Source of the DNA: Rapana venosa
Taxonomy: Eukaryota; Mollusca; Gastropoda; Neogastropoda; Muricidae
Assembly: GCA_028751875.1 (NCBI GenBank)
Contig: CM054159.1
Coordinates: 12,550,658-12,614,657, forward strand
Length of the DNA: 64,000 bases
Direction of reading: 5' to 3'
Shown: positions 23,057 through 35,165 of the stretch, one piece after another
How the letters are laid out: each line of letters starts with the position of its first letter
Position numbering within the stretch: the stretch's first letter is position 1
The notes under the pieces: generated by a model
Databases searched by the model: none
What the model saw: only the letters and a program-made list of their open reading frames with translations
Told to the model about the DNA's origin: nothing
Position numbers and translations under genes: made by a program

Positions 23057-23386
23057 ACGGATAGCCTAGTGGTCAGAGCATTGCGCTCGCAATCTGACGA
23101 CCCGGGTTGATTCTCGTTCAAGGGGGATATTTTCCCCTGGAGTTAACATCAGTGCAGACTCCACTCTCCCCAAAGTCCTTCGGATGAGACAATAAACCGA
23201 GGCCCCGTGTGCGATCGCACGCAGAACATCTTGCGCACACGTTAAATCCTGTTCCGCTGTTCGTAAGAGTAGGCCATTGCGTGCCGGTGGGAACAGATGA
23301 CAGAATTGACAAAACCGCATACACTCGGGGACTAGATGTAAAAAAAGCATCCAAGTGCGTATTCCATTATCCTGGATGTAAAAGAA

Positions 23387-23390
<4 letters not shown>
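23057..23390 (+). mobile_element. SINE-A, complete reference copy (plus)
   Basis: Head GGATAGCCTAGTGGTCAGAG (A box), 'tctgacgacccgggttgatt' (B-box region), body 'cctggagttaacatcagtgc', 'cttcggatgagacaataaac', 'catcttgcgcacacgttaaa' and 'gtgccggtgggaacagatga', and tail 'gtattccattatcctggatg'. (AC)n lies on both sides (23041-23058 and 23389-23414), so it seems to have inserted into a microsatellite that acts as a long direct repeat. Confidence 0.9.
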
Positions 23391-23417
<27 letters not shown>

Positions 23418-23624
23418 AGGGTGGGAGGGGGGGGGGGTGGATGTTCCCGGGCTTTCTATTTTTAGGGTCGGAGAGGATGAGGACGAGAAAATATGGTGGA
23501 TGAAATTATCACGAACAAACATGTTTATGATATAAACCTATAAGGAGATAAGAAGGCTGAGTTTAACCTGATTTTATTGTTGTTCAATCCCACTAGCCTA
23601 TTATTATTTTTTTAAGGCTTGTTG

Positions 23625-23787
23625 AATTTTCCGGAAGTTAACTGCGAGCCTGCTTCGTCTCTGGTAGTTGCGGCATGCGCATGGAGTCGACAGGTCACAC
23701 GCTGTTGAGTTGGTGTGCTTCGAACGTCGATCTTTGTTGTTTTTGCTGTAGTATATCTTGTCAGTAACGTTTACACACACAATAAAA
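23625..23787 (+). promoter_or_regulatory. Putative CDV3 promoter and 5' UTR
   Basis: CCGGAAGT at 23631-23638 is an ETS-family consensus, and GCATGCGCAT at 23673-23682 is NRF1-like. No TATA box is seen at a suitable position. The stretch is richer in CpG than its surroundings. The start region AAAATGGCGG (23785-23794) also matches the YY1 core AANATGGCG. Such sites are typical of broadly expressed genes. The transcription start cannot be placed from sequence alone. Confidence 0.6.
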
Positions 23788-23976
23788 ATGGCGGATTCAA
23801 GTTTAGATGATTTTTTTGCCAAAAAGGACAAAAGTAAGAAGAAATCCAAGTCAAAAATGACACCAGGCGATGTTCTGGCCAAATCAGAAGAGCCAAAGAA
23901 AGTGAAAAAGAAGAAAGAGAAGGAACAGCCTGGAGGTCTTGGATTGAGTACTGCTGAAGATACGTCCAAAAAGGCG
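23788..23976 (+). CDS. CDV3: CDV3 exon 1 (residues 1-63)
   Basis: Encodes the conserved MADSSLDDFFAKKDK start and a Lys-rich tract. The donor is GCG|GTAAAT at 23977, phase 0. The frame reads through the donor for only seven more codons before a stop, which supports splicing here. Confidence 0.92.
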
Positions 23977-26900
23977 GTAAATATCAATTTACTAAAATGA
24001 TACGATTAATTATGACTTATGAGATAATGAACTTTCTTTGGAAGAACTTAAACCAAAATGTTAATTTTCCCCCATCCACTGGTGATTGCACGACCACTAT
24101 GGACTATGGTCACAGTTCTGCTCTATGAATCAGCATCATGAGCCATATGTTCAGTAGATAAGTGAATCAGAAGGGTGATCAGTATGTTTTGGTTTAGTAA
24201 AAGTGCTTCAGAAGTACTGCCTCTGAAGTTACATTTCCCATGTGAAGTACTATTTGGATTTTCTTCCTGTCTTTTTGATTCTTCACACTCACAAAACTAT
24301 TAAGTATTATATTATCAGTATCACTAGCACTGAGAAAATCTTTGTCTCTTACTAAGTTACTTAGTCTTTCTCTTACAGTCTTAGGGCCTAGGCCTATTAA
24401 AGTATATAATTACAATAAGTTGCTTTTAACACCCTCACAAGTAGGCCCCTATGTGAAAATCTTTGTCTTGTAGGCCTAATTTTAGTTTAATAGTAATACT
24501 AATAGCCTTGCCCTAGTATCAGCAAACCACTGGCTGTCAGTTTCAGTTTGTGATGAAAAATCAAGAAGTAGACAGCTCTCTTCATCCTAGAAATTGACCA
24601 TAACATAATTTATTGTCACCATGAAGGGCAAAGTATAGGCAATCAATAATCAAGCAATTTTTGGGCAGGGGTTATAGTGGGGCCTGGAGGCAGGGTGTAC
24701 AGGAATGTTATTTCAAGTGCAAGGTTTTTTGGTTATTCTATTTTTGATGTAATTTCGTTTGCTTTTATTGTGTTTTCTCATTTTCTGTCTGAAGTTAAAG
24801 AGACAAGCAGGTTTTATGTTATCAAATTAAATATATAGCACATTTCTTTTCAGACCCTGTATACAAAATCCACTCTCCTCCTAAGTCCTTCGGATGAGAC
24901 TATTATTGAGTATTAACTGAGGCCCCGTGTGCGAACACACACAGAACATCTTGCGCACACGTTAAATCCTGTTAAATCCTGTTCTGCTGTTCGTAAGAAT
25001 AGGTCATTGTGTGCCATGGGAACAGGTGACAGAATTGACAAAACCGCATACACACAGGGACTGGATGTAAAAAAAAGTGCATAAGTGCTTATTTCATTAT
25101 CCTCGATAAAGAGTCAATATAAAAGAATAAAGTAAAAAAAAATTTAAAAATTTAAAAAAAAATTATTACTTAAGTTATGTCAGAAATGATAAATTGCTTT
25201 TTCAGTTTTTGTCACTCAAGGTAAATCAATTCAAGTTTCAACTTGACATCATTATCTCATAAATCATTACATGATAAAGAATGAATTATAATTGAATGTG
25301 AATTCATTATTTATATATATGACAGCTATTTATTCTCCATTTGATGGTATGGTCTGTTGTGTAAATTGTACTTGTGTAAATAACTAAATATTTTAGTATG
25401 AGCTAGACTATAGTATCAAGGTTACTCAGTAACTAAGTCAGTTGTTCGTTGTGTCAGTTGGGTTAGAACTGCTTGCTTTTTGTTCAAGTTCAAAATAAAG
25501 TGAAAAGTTCTAAACATTAGACTGATAAGCTTAGGCCATTTCATATTTTGGCATACTTGATGAGTATTTTATAAAAGTATATTTGAATTCGATCAACTTG
25601 TTGGTTTTGACAAGTAATCATTTCTTTTCAGTGCTTTCTTTAATCTATTTCAAGTGCTTTAGTTTAACTAAAATTTATAATTTTTTTGTCATTTGCTTAG
25701 GTTAGCTGGGAACAGTAGCACATGGTTCTTACATATATATATATACTGATAATGCGGTGATATAGTGCAGTCTTATGGAGATGTAGAAGAGTTTTGAAGA
25801 TCAGTTCTAATTCCATTGTGTGTGTATGTCATTATGTGTGTGTGTGTGTGTGTGAGACCATGTGTGTGGTGTGTGTGTGTGCATGCGTGTGTGTGTGGGG
25901 GAGGGGGGGGTTGTAAGGTATACAACACACTGTGCTAGAAAACAATGACATTTTTTACTGAGTACAGATGAAACATTTCAAGTTATTCAACCTTTATCAG
26001 TTTATGTTTATCTTGAAAACTCACAGGGTTTCTGTTTTTGTTCAATTCAGGATGATGATGAATGGGAAGATTTTGCGGAACAGAAGGAGGTGGATTACAC
26101 AGGACTTCGAATCCAGACATTGCAAGTAAAGTAAGTACTATGCTTCTGCCTTGCAGTTTTGAACATGTATGTATTGATTAACATGCAGAAGGTACCTAGA
26201 TCTATGTAATTATGCACACACTTGTGTGCGCACAGATCATGATGACTTAGGGGAAGGAAGAACCAAGGCTAAGTATTATTTAGGCGTCCTTCTGTGTGTT
26301 GTATTATATAGATTTATATATCTGTGCTTTAGTTTTTGTCTTTATTGGTATATGATTTAGTGTATTGTTCAGAAGTAATGCTCCAAATCAAATATGTTAC
26401 ACTTAGAAGTTAGAGGCAAGTGAATGAATTGGCAGTGTCTTGCTAAGTAAGAACCTTAGATCACAGCAGCTGCAAGTCAGTGAACATACAGGTCTTTCTT
26501 GTCCAGTACTCATTTACTTTTAACCCATAGCACCCTGAGGTCACCCAGTACTTTGTCACAAAATTCAGGACTGTCAAGGGAAGTAATTTTGACAACTTTC
26601 AATAGTCACTACACAAAAAAAATGATTAAATATATTTATGCTATCTTTTACTGCAAGAAATATTATTTCCTGCATTCTGTATTAAATAAAGTACACACTG
26701 GGCCAGGTAATTTATGTATTCATGCAGTTGTTTACAACCCCCCCCAAAAAATCACGATACCTCATCACTTTTTTGCTATCGGTATGGCAATCACGATCTC
26801 TTCTAATAAACTTGTAAACAACAGCTTGTAGGCCACTCTGCCCCATCTGCTTTATCAGTCTTAACAATATTCCAATGGAAAAAGCCTTTAAATCTGCTCT

Positions 26901-29900
26901 ATAGGCATCCAAATCCTCTCTCAGCACACATCCCAACCATTGCCCATAACAAAATTTATTTAGCAAACTTTGAAAATTAATAATTTGCTTAAAACCCAAT
27001 TGATTTGGACACAGTAAAGTTGCAAACAACATGGCCGCTTCTTGTTCACGCAATGCAGCAACTCTCACGAGAATCTGGTTTATGTAAACAACAATGGCGG
27101 CGCCCATAGTAAGCACATATTTGAGGGCGTTATTGGGCGTTTACAGGAAAACTGGGTCTATTTTTACTAGGACGTTTGTGGGTGGTTGCAGTGGTGTTGG
27201 GTTAAAACACAATCACAGCCCCACTAGTCAGTACAACTGTCATGTCCAGTACTTATTTACTGCTAAAACACACTTCACAACTCAAACCCTAAGTCAAATT
27301 GAGACTGATGAATAGCACGCAGGTGAAATTATATCGAAACACCTAAACAGAAGCTGAGAATGCCAGCAAAAAATTATCAGTAATTAATAATAAATAAAAT
27401 AGATAAGTCCAAATTTATATTAATACAAGAAAGATGGAAACCAAATTTGTGTGGTCTGTACTCTGTGTGCTCTGTACTTGTATTTTTCTTTCTTTTTGAG
27501 TGGGGGGGGGGGGGGGGTTGCTTGCATTGTAATGAACAGTTTTACAGTAGGGTGGTTGCTATATAATATATTGTAATTCTTGAACACTGTCTCATTGGTA
27601 TCAAATGCAGTGTACAATACAAGACTTACTGATTACATGTTTGAAAACAAATTTCCAGAAACAAAATAGGAGAAAGGCTTCTAAAGACGTTCATTTGCTC
27701 AACAACACAACAAGTAAACCATGAGGTTCTTGGTTCAGTTCCCAGCCTTGCCCCCTCTTTTCAGTTTGACAGGAAAATCACACTGAATGTCAAGTCATTT
27801 GGAAGAATACTGTAAACCAGTGGGACCTGTGCGTTTACGGACTTGAGCACATCAAAAGAATCCACAATGGTTGAAAATTGAAAAGAGAGCAGGGGGGTAC
27901 CGCCCAAAGTTTAATTCCTAACTGTATCCCTGAAGTCGGAATGCAGATACCTAAGTGGTGGGGGGAACAGTTGCATATGTTAAAATCTAACCATCGGAGA
28001 TCCTTGGAGCTCTAGCTGAGGAACAGAAACATCAACAACAAATTAATGAAACCCACCAAGCTACAGAAAGATATTATGTTGCTGCATGCTTGACTTATGT
28101 GACAAATGAATAATATTGGCTTGTTATTTACCAGTGACAATTTGCTGTAACTCTGACGTTTACACTACAGGGAAGAGGAGGAGAAGGATGGGGCAGAGTC
28201 GGAAGGGGAAGGTGAGAGTGGAGAGAAAGAAGAAGGTCGTGACGCAGCCTCTGGACCGTGGAACACTGTCAGTACAGCAACCCCAGTCACACCAGGTACA
28301 GTCTGTCTTCTTGAAATTGTCCATTTGGAATTTTTCACCTGCACAAAACTGCCGGAACAGTGTGTCAAAATGAAGTGAAAATCTTGTCTGTTTTTACCTG
28401 GGCAAAAGGGGGGGGGGGGGGGGGGGGGGGGTGGATTGACTGTAAACAGAAAAGATAATTAGCTATTGTATTGTACTGTATGTTTACCACTTTAGTATGT
28501 TTTTCCATGTGAAGTGTAAGCTGCTTTGCCCAGGGAGAGTGTGTTCCTGCAAGAGCAGTACCACCTCCCCATTTATTTCTTTTGTCTTTTTTAAAAAAAA
28601 GATCTAAACAAATTCATCTCCCGATGAGTGGCTTTTTTTGTGTGCAGAATTTTACCAGAAACAACTGTTTTGTTGTCGTAGGCTCTTTTGTGTATGCTAC
28701 ATACATAGAACCTGAAGTTATCGTCTCATCTGAAAGACTAGCACCCAGATCGCCTCTCACGGTTCAGTAAATGGGGGAAAATGTTCAGGTTCAAATGAGG
28801 ATTGAACCCATGACTTCTGGCTTTGTAGATTTTTTATTTTATTCTTTTATATCAAGGATAATGGAATAAGCACTTATGTGCTTTTTTACATCCAGTCCGT
28901 GTGTATGCGGTTTTGTAAATTCTGTCATGTGTTCCCACCGGCACACAATGGCCTACTCTTCGAAAAACGGAACAGGATTTAACCTGTACGCAAAATGTTC
29001 TCCGTGCGTTTGCACACGGGATCTTGGTTTATAGTCTCATCTGAAGGACTTTTGGGGAGGGTGGAGTCTGCACCGATGTTCACTCCACGGGAAAATATCC
29101 CCTTGAACGGGAATCGAACCCGGGTCGTCAGATTGTGAGCGCAGCGTTCTAACCACTAGGCTATCCTGTCCCTGTAGATCAAAGTCAAAGTTGGACTTTT
29201 GTTTTCAGATGGTACATTGAATAAACAGTGCATGTGCTTTTTTTCCATCAAGCCTGTCTATATAGATGAGTGAGTGTGTTACCCCCAGACCGCCAGTGTA
29301 CCGCTAGTGTTATAGTGAGTGTGTTACCCCCAGTGTACCGCTAGTGTTATAGTGAGTGTGTTACCCCCAGTGTACCGCTAGTGTTATAGTGAGTGTGTTA
29401 CCCCCAGTCTACCGCCAGTGTTATAGTGAGTGTGTTACCCCCAGTCTACCGCCAGTGTTATAGTGAGTGTGTTACCCCAGTCTACCGCTAGTGTTATAGT
29501 GAGTGTGTTACCCTCAGTGTACCGCTAGTGTTATATAGATGAGTGTGTTACCCCCAGTGTACCGCTAGTGTTATAGTGAGTGTGTTACCCTCAGTGTACC
29601 GCTAGTGTTATAGTGAGTGTGTTACCCCCAGTGTACCGCTAGTGTTATAGTGAGTGTGTTACCCCCACTCTAGCGCTAGTGTTATAGTGAGTGTGTTACC
29701 CCCAGTGTACCGCTAGTGTTATAGTGAGTGTGTTACCCCCAGTGTACCGCTAGTGTTATAGTGAGTGTGTTACCCCCAGTCTACCGCCAGTGTTATAGTG
29801 AGTGTGTTACCCCCAGTCTACCGCCAGTGTTATAGTGAGTGTGTTACCCCCAGTCTACCGCTAGTGTTATAGTGAGTGTGTTACCCTCAGTGTACCGCTA

Positions 29901-32900
29901 GTGTTATATAGATGAGTGTGTTACCCCCAGTGTACCGCTAGTGTTATAGTGAGTGTGTTACCCTCAGTGTACCGCTAGTGTTATAGTGAGTGTGTTACCC
30001 CCAGTGTACCGCTAGTGTTATAGTGAGTGTGTTACCCCCACTCTAGCGCTAGTGTTATAGTGAGTGTGTTACCCCCAGTGTACCGCTAGTGTTATAGTGA
30101 GTGTGTTACCCCCAGTGTACCGCTAGTGTTATAGAGTGTGTTACCCCAGTCTACCGCTAGTGTTATAGTGAGTGTGTTACCCCTAGTGTACCGCTAGTGT
30201 TATAGTGAGTGTGTTACCCCCAGTGTACCACCAGTGTTATAGTGAGTGTGTTACCCCCAGTGTACCGCTAGTGTTATAGTGAGTGTGTTACCCCCAGTGT
30301 ACCGCTAGTGTTATAGTGACTGTGTTACCCCCAGTGTACCGCTAGTGTTATAGTGAGTGTGTTACCCCCGTGTACCACCAGTGTTATAGTGAGTGTCTTA
30401 CCCCCAGTGTACCGCTAATGTTATAGTGAGTGTGCTACCCCCAGTGTACCGCTAGTGTTATAGTGAGTGTGCTACCCCCAGTGTACCGCCAGTGTTATAG
30501 TGAGTGTGTTACCCCCAGTGTACCGCTAGTGTTATAGTGAGTGTGCTACCCCCAGTGTACCGCTAGTGTTATAGTGAGTGTGTTACCCCCAGTGTACCGC
30601 TAGTGTTATAGTGAGTGTGCTACCCCCAGTGTACCACTAGTGTTATAGTGAGTGTGTTACCCCCAGTGTACCACCAGTGTTATAGTGAGTGTGTTACCCC
30701 CAGTGTACCGCCAGTGTTATAGTGAGTGTGTTACCCCCAGTGTACCACTAGTGTTATAGTGAGTGTGCTACCCCCAGTGTACCGCCAGTGTTATAGTGAG
30801 TGTGTTACCCCCAGTGTACCGCTAGTGTTATAGTGAGTGTGCTACCCCCAGTGTACCGCTAGTGTTATAGTGAGTGTGTTACCCCCAGTGTACCGCTAGT
30901 GTTATAGTGAGTGTGTTACCCCCAGTGTACCACCAGTGTACCACTAGTGTTATAGTGAGTGTGTTACCCCCAGTGTACCACCAGTGTTATAGTGAGTGTG
31001 TTACCCCCAGTGTACCGCCAGTGTTATAGTGAGTGTGTTACCCCCAGTGTACCACTAGTGTTATAGTGAGTGTGTTACCCCCAGTGTACCACCAGTGTTA
31101 TAGTGAGTGTGCTACCCCCAGTGTACCGCTAGTGTTATAGTGAGTGTGCTACCCCCAGTGTACCGCCAATGTACCGCTAGTGTTATAGTGAGTGTGCTAC
31201 CCCCAGTGTACCGCCAGTGTTATAGTGAGTGTGTTGCCCCCAGTGTACCGCCAGTGTTATAGTGAGTGTGTTACCCCCAGTGTACCGCTAGTGTTATAGT
31301 GAGTGTGCTACCCCCAGTGTACCGCCAATGTACCGCTAGTGTTATAGTGAGTGTGCTACCCCCAGTGTACCACTAGTGTTATAGTGAGTGTGTTACCCCC
31401 AGTGTACCGCTAGTGTTATAGTGAGTGTGTTACCCCCAGTCTACGCTAGTGTTATAGTGAGTGTGTTACCCCCAGTGTACCACCAGTGTTATAGTGTGTG
31501 TGTTACCCCCAGTGTACCGCTAGTGTTATAGTGAGTGTGTTACCCCCAGTGTACCCCCAGTGTTATAGTGAGTGTGTTACCCCCGGTGTACCACTAGTGT
31601 TATAGTGAGTGTGTTACCCCCAGTGTACCCCCAGTGTTATAGTGAGTGTGTTACCCCCAGTGTACCGCTAGTGTTATAGTGAGTGTGTTACCCCCAGACC
31701 TCCAGTGTACCGCTAGTGTTATAGTGAGTGTGTTGCCCCCAGTGTACCGCTAGTGTTATAGTGAGTGTGCTACCCCCAGTGTACCGCTAGTGTTATAGTG
31801 AGTGTGCTACCCCCAGTGTACCGCCAATGTACCCCCAGTGTACCGCTAGTGTTATAGTGAGTGTGTTGCCCCCAGTCTACCACCAGTGTACCGCTAGTGT
31901 TATAGTGAGTGTGTTACCCCCAGTGTACCGCTAGTGTTATAGTGAGTGTGTTGCCCCCAGTCTACCACCAGTGTACCACCAGTGTACCGCTAGTGTTATA
32001 GTGAGTGTGTTACCCGCAGTGTACCGCTAGTGTTATAGTGAGTGTGTTACCCCCAGTGTACCGCCAGTGTTATAGTGAGTGTGTTACCCCCAGTCTACTG
32101 CTAGTGTTATACTAGTGAGTGTGCTACCCCTAGTCTACCGCTAGTGTTATAGTGAGTGTGTTACCCCCAGTGTACCGCTAGTGTTATAGTGAGTGTGTTA
32201 CCCCCAGTGTACCGCTAGTGTTATAGTGAGTGTGTTACCCCCAGTGTACCGCCAATGTACCGCTAGTGTTATAGTGAGTGTGCTACCCCCAGTGTACCGC
32301 TAGTGTTATAGTGTGTTACCCCCAGTGTACCGCTAGTGTTATAGTGAGTGTGTTACCCCCAGTGTCCCACTAGTGTTATAGTGAGTGTGTTACCCCCAGT
32401 GTCCCACTAGTGTTATAGTGAGTGTGTTACCCCCAGTGTCCCACTAGTGTTACAGTGACTGTGTTACCCCCAGTGTACCGCTAGTGTTATAGTGAGTGTG
32501 TTACCCCCAGTGTCCCACTAGTGTTATATAGTGAGTGTGTTACCCCCAGTGTACCGCTAGTGTTATAGTGAGTGTGTTACCCCCAGTGTACCGCTAGTGT
32601 TATAGTGTGTTACCCCCAGTGTACCGCTAGTGTTATAGTGAGTGTGTTACCCCCAGTGTACCACTAGTGTTATAGTGAGTGTGTTACCCCCAGTGTACCG
32701 CTAGTGTTATAGTGAGTGTGTTACCCCCAGTGTACCGCTAGTGTTATAGTGTGTTACCCCCAGTGTACCGCTAGTGTTATAGTGAGTGTGTTACCCCCAG
32801 TGTCCCACTAGTGTTATAGTGAGTGTGTTACCCCCAGTGTCCCACTAGTGTTACAGTGACTGTGTTACCCCCAGTGTACCCCCAGTGTACCGCTAGTGTT

Positions 32901-35133
32901 ATAGTGAGTGTGCTACCCCCAGTTTACCACTAGTGTTACAGTGAGTGTGTTACCCCCAGTGTACCCCCAGTGTTATAGTGAGTGTGTTACCCCCAGTGTA
33001 CCCTAGTGTTATAGTGAGTGTGTTACCCCCAGTGTACCCCCAGTGTACCGCTAGTGTTATAGTGAGTGTGCTACCCACAGTGTACCCCCAGTTTACCACT
33101 AGTGTTACAGTGAGTGTGCTACCCACAGTGTACCCCCAGTGTACCACTAGTGTTACAGTGAGTGTGCTACCCACAGTGTACCGCTAGTGTTATAGTGAGT
33201 GTGCTACCCCCAGTGTACCGCCAGGGTTATAGTGAGTGTGTTACCCCCAGTGTACCGCTAGTGTTATAGTGAGTGTGTTACCCCCAGTGTACCGACCAGT
33301 GTTATAGTGAGTGTGTTACCCCCAGTGTACCGCTAGTGTTATAGTGAGTGTGTTACCCCCAGTGTACCGCTAGTGTTATATAGTGAGTGTGTTACCCCCA
33401 GTGTACCGCTAGTGTTATAGTGAGTGTGTTACCCCCAGTGTACCGCCAGTGTTATAGTGTGTTACCCTCTGTACCGCTAGTGTTATAGTGAGTGTGTTAC
33501 CCCCAGTGTACCGCTAGTGTTATATAGTGAGTGTGTTACCCCCAGTGTACCGCTAGTGTTATAGGGAGTGTGTTACCCCCAGTGTACCGCTAGTGTTATA
33601 GTGTGTGTGTTACCCCCAGCGTACCGCTAGTGTACCGCTAGTGTTATAGTGAGTGTGTTACCCCCAGTGTACCGCTAGTGTTATAGTGTGTGTTTACCCC
33701 CAGTGTACCCCCAGTGTACCGCTAGTGTTATAGTGAGTGTGTTACCCCCAGTGTACCGCTAGTGTTATAGTGAGTGTGTTACCCCCAGTGTACCGCTAGT
33801 GTTATATAGTGAGTGTGTTACCCCCAGTGTACCGCTAGTGTTATAGTGAGTGTGTTACCCCCAGTGTACCGCTAGTGTTATATAGTGAGTGTGTTACCCC
33901 CAGTGTACCGCTAGTGTTATAGTGAGTGTGTTACCCCCAGTGTACCCCCAGTCTTATAGTGAGTGTGCTACCCCAGTGTACCGCCAGTGTTATATAGATG
34001 AGTGTGTTACCCCCAGTGTACCGCTAGTGTTATATAGATGAGTGTGTTACCCCCAGTGTACCGCTAGTGTTATAGTGAGTGTGTTGCCCCCAGTGTACCG
34101 CTAGTGTTATATAGATGAGTGTGTTGCCCCCAGTGTACCGCTAGTGTTATATAGATGAGTGTGTTGCCCCCAGTGTACCGCTAGTGTTATATAGATGAGT
34201 GTGTTGCCCCCAGTGTACCGCTAGTGTTATATAGATGAGTGTGTTGCCCCCAGTGTACCGCTAGTGTTATATAGATGAGTGTGTTGCCCCCAGTGTACCG
34301 CTAGTGTTATATAGATGAGTGTGTTGCCCCCAGTGTACCGCTAGTGTTATATAGATGAGTGTGTTGCCCCCAGTGTACCGCTAGTGTTATATAGATGGTG
34401 TGTGTGCCCCCAGTGTACCGCTAGTGTTATATAGATGAGTGTGTTGCCCCAGTGTACGCTAGTGTTATATAGATGAGTGTGTTGCCCCCAGTGTACCGCT
34501 AGTGTTATATAGATGAGTGTGTTGCCCCCAGTGTACCGCTAGTGTTATATAGATGAGTGTGTTGCCCCCAGTGTACCCCCAGTGTACCGTTACTGTCCTT
34601 CTCTTTCAGTGGCGGTGGCCGCCCCGCCCCCAGAGCCGGAGGAGAAGAAGGAGAACACGGCCCCCAAGAAGTACGTCCCTCCGGCACAGCGGCATGCAGC
34701 GGCTGTGGCAGCGGGAGCCCCAAACCCCATCAGTCGCCGCAGCAACAAGAAAGCCCCCAACATCCAGAGCGAAGTAGACTTTCCCACCTTGGGTGGAGGA
34801 CCTGCGGTGACGTCAGGAGGTGGATGGTAAGACTGTTAGGATTTTGACTTTTTTTTAAACAGAAGAAAAAAAGACTTGTGATTGTTTGCTTGTGTGAGAA
34901 AAAGAAAGGACGTGAAATATGATTAACAATTTTTTAAATTTTTAATATGAGCTTTTTAACACAACAAAACACCCTTACAAAAGGAAGATTTTAATGCTGG
35001 ATACATGAGAATTTTGTACAGCTAAAAAAAAAAAAAAGGACGTTGTCTTGACTGTTTCCCTCTTGAACTTATATAGCCTCATGTACATAAGACACAGTTC
35101 TATAATTTTTTTTCCATGTCAAGTAATTTGGGG

Positions 35134-35165
<32 letters not shown>

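Larger units (their letters stand above)
26131..28170 (+). other. CDV3 intron 2
   Basis: A phase 2 intron of 2040 bases. It includes an island at 26501-27262 bounded by the near-identical direct repeat GTCCAGTACT.ATTTACT, and a SINE-E-like element at 27690-28035. No splice-supported extra exon is recognised. Confidence 0.8.

Noticed and set aside
23057..23135. Functional tRNA gene at SINE-A head
   Set aside because: A and B boxes are present, but the head is one of many copies followed by the same body and tail, with no proper acceptor stem.
23604..23987. 127-codon minus-strand ORF over the CDV3 promoter and exon 1
   Set aside because: Shadow of CDV3 exon 1; the sense frame carries the conserved family motifs.
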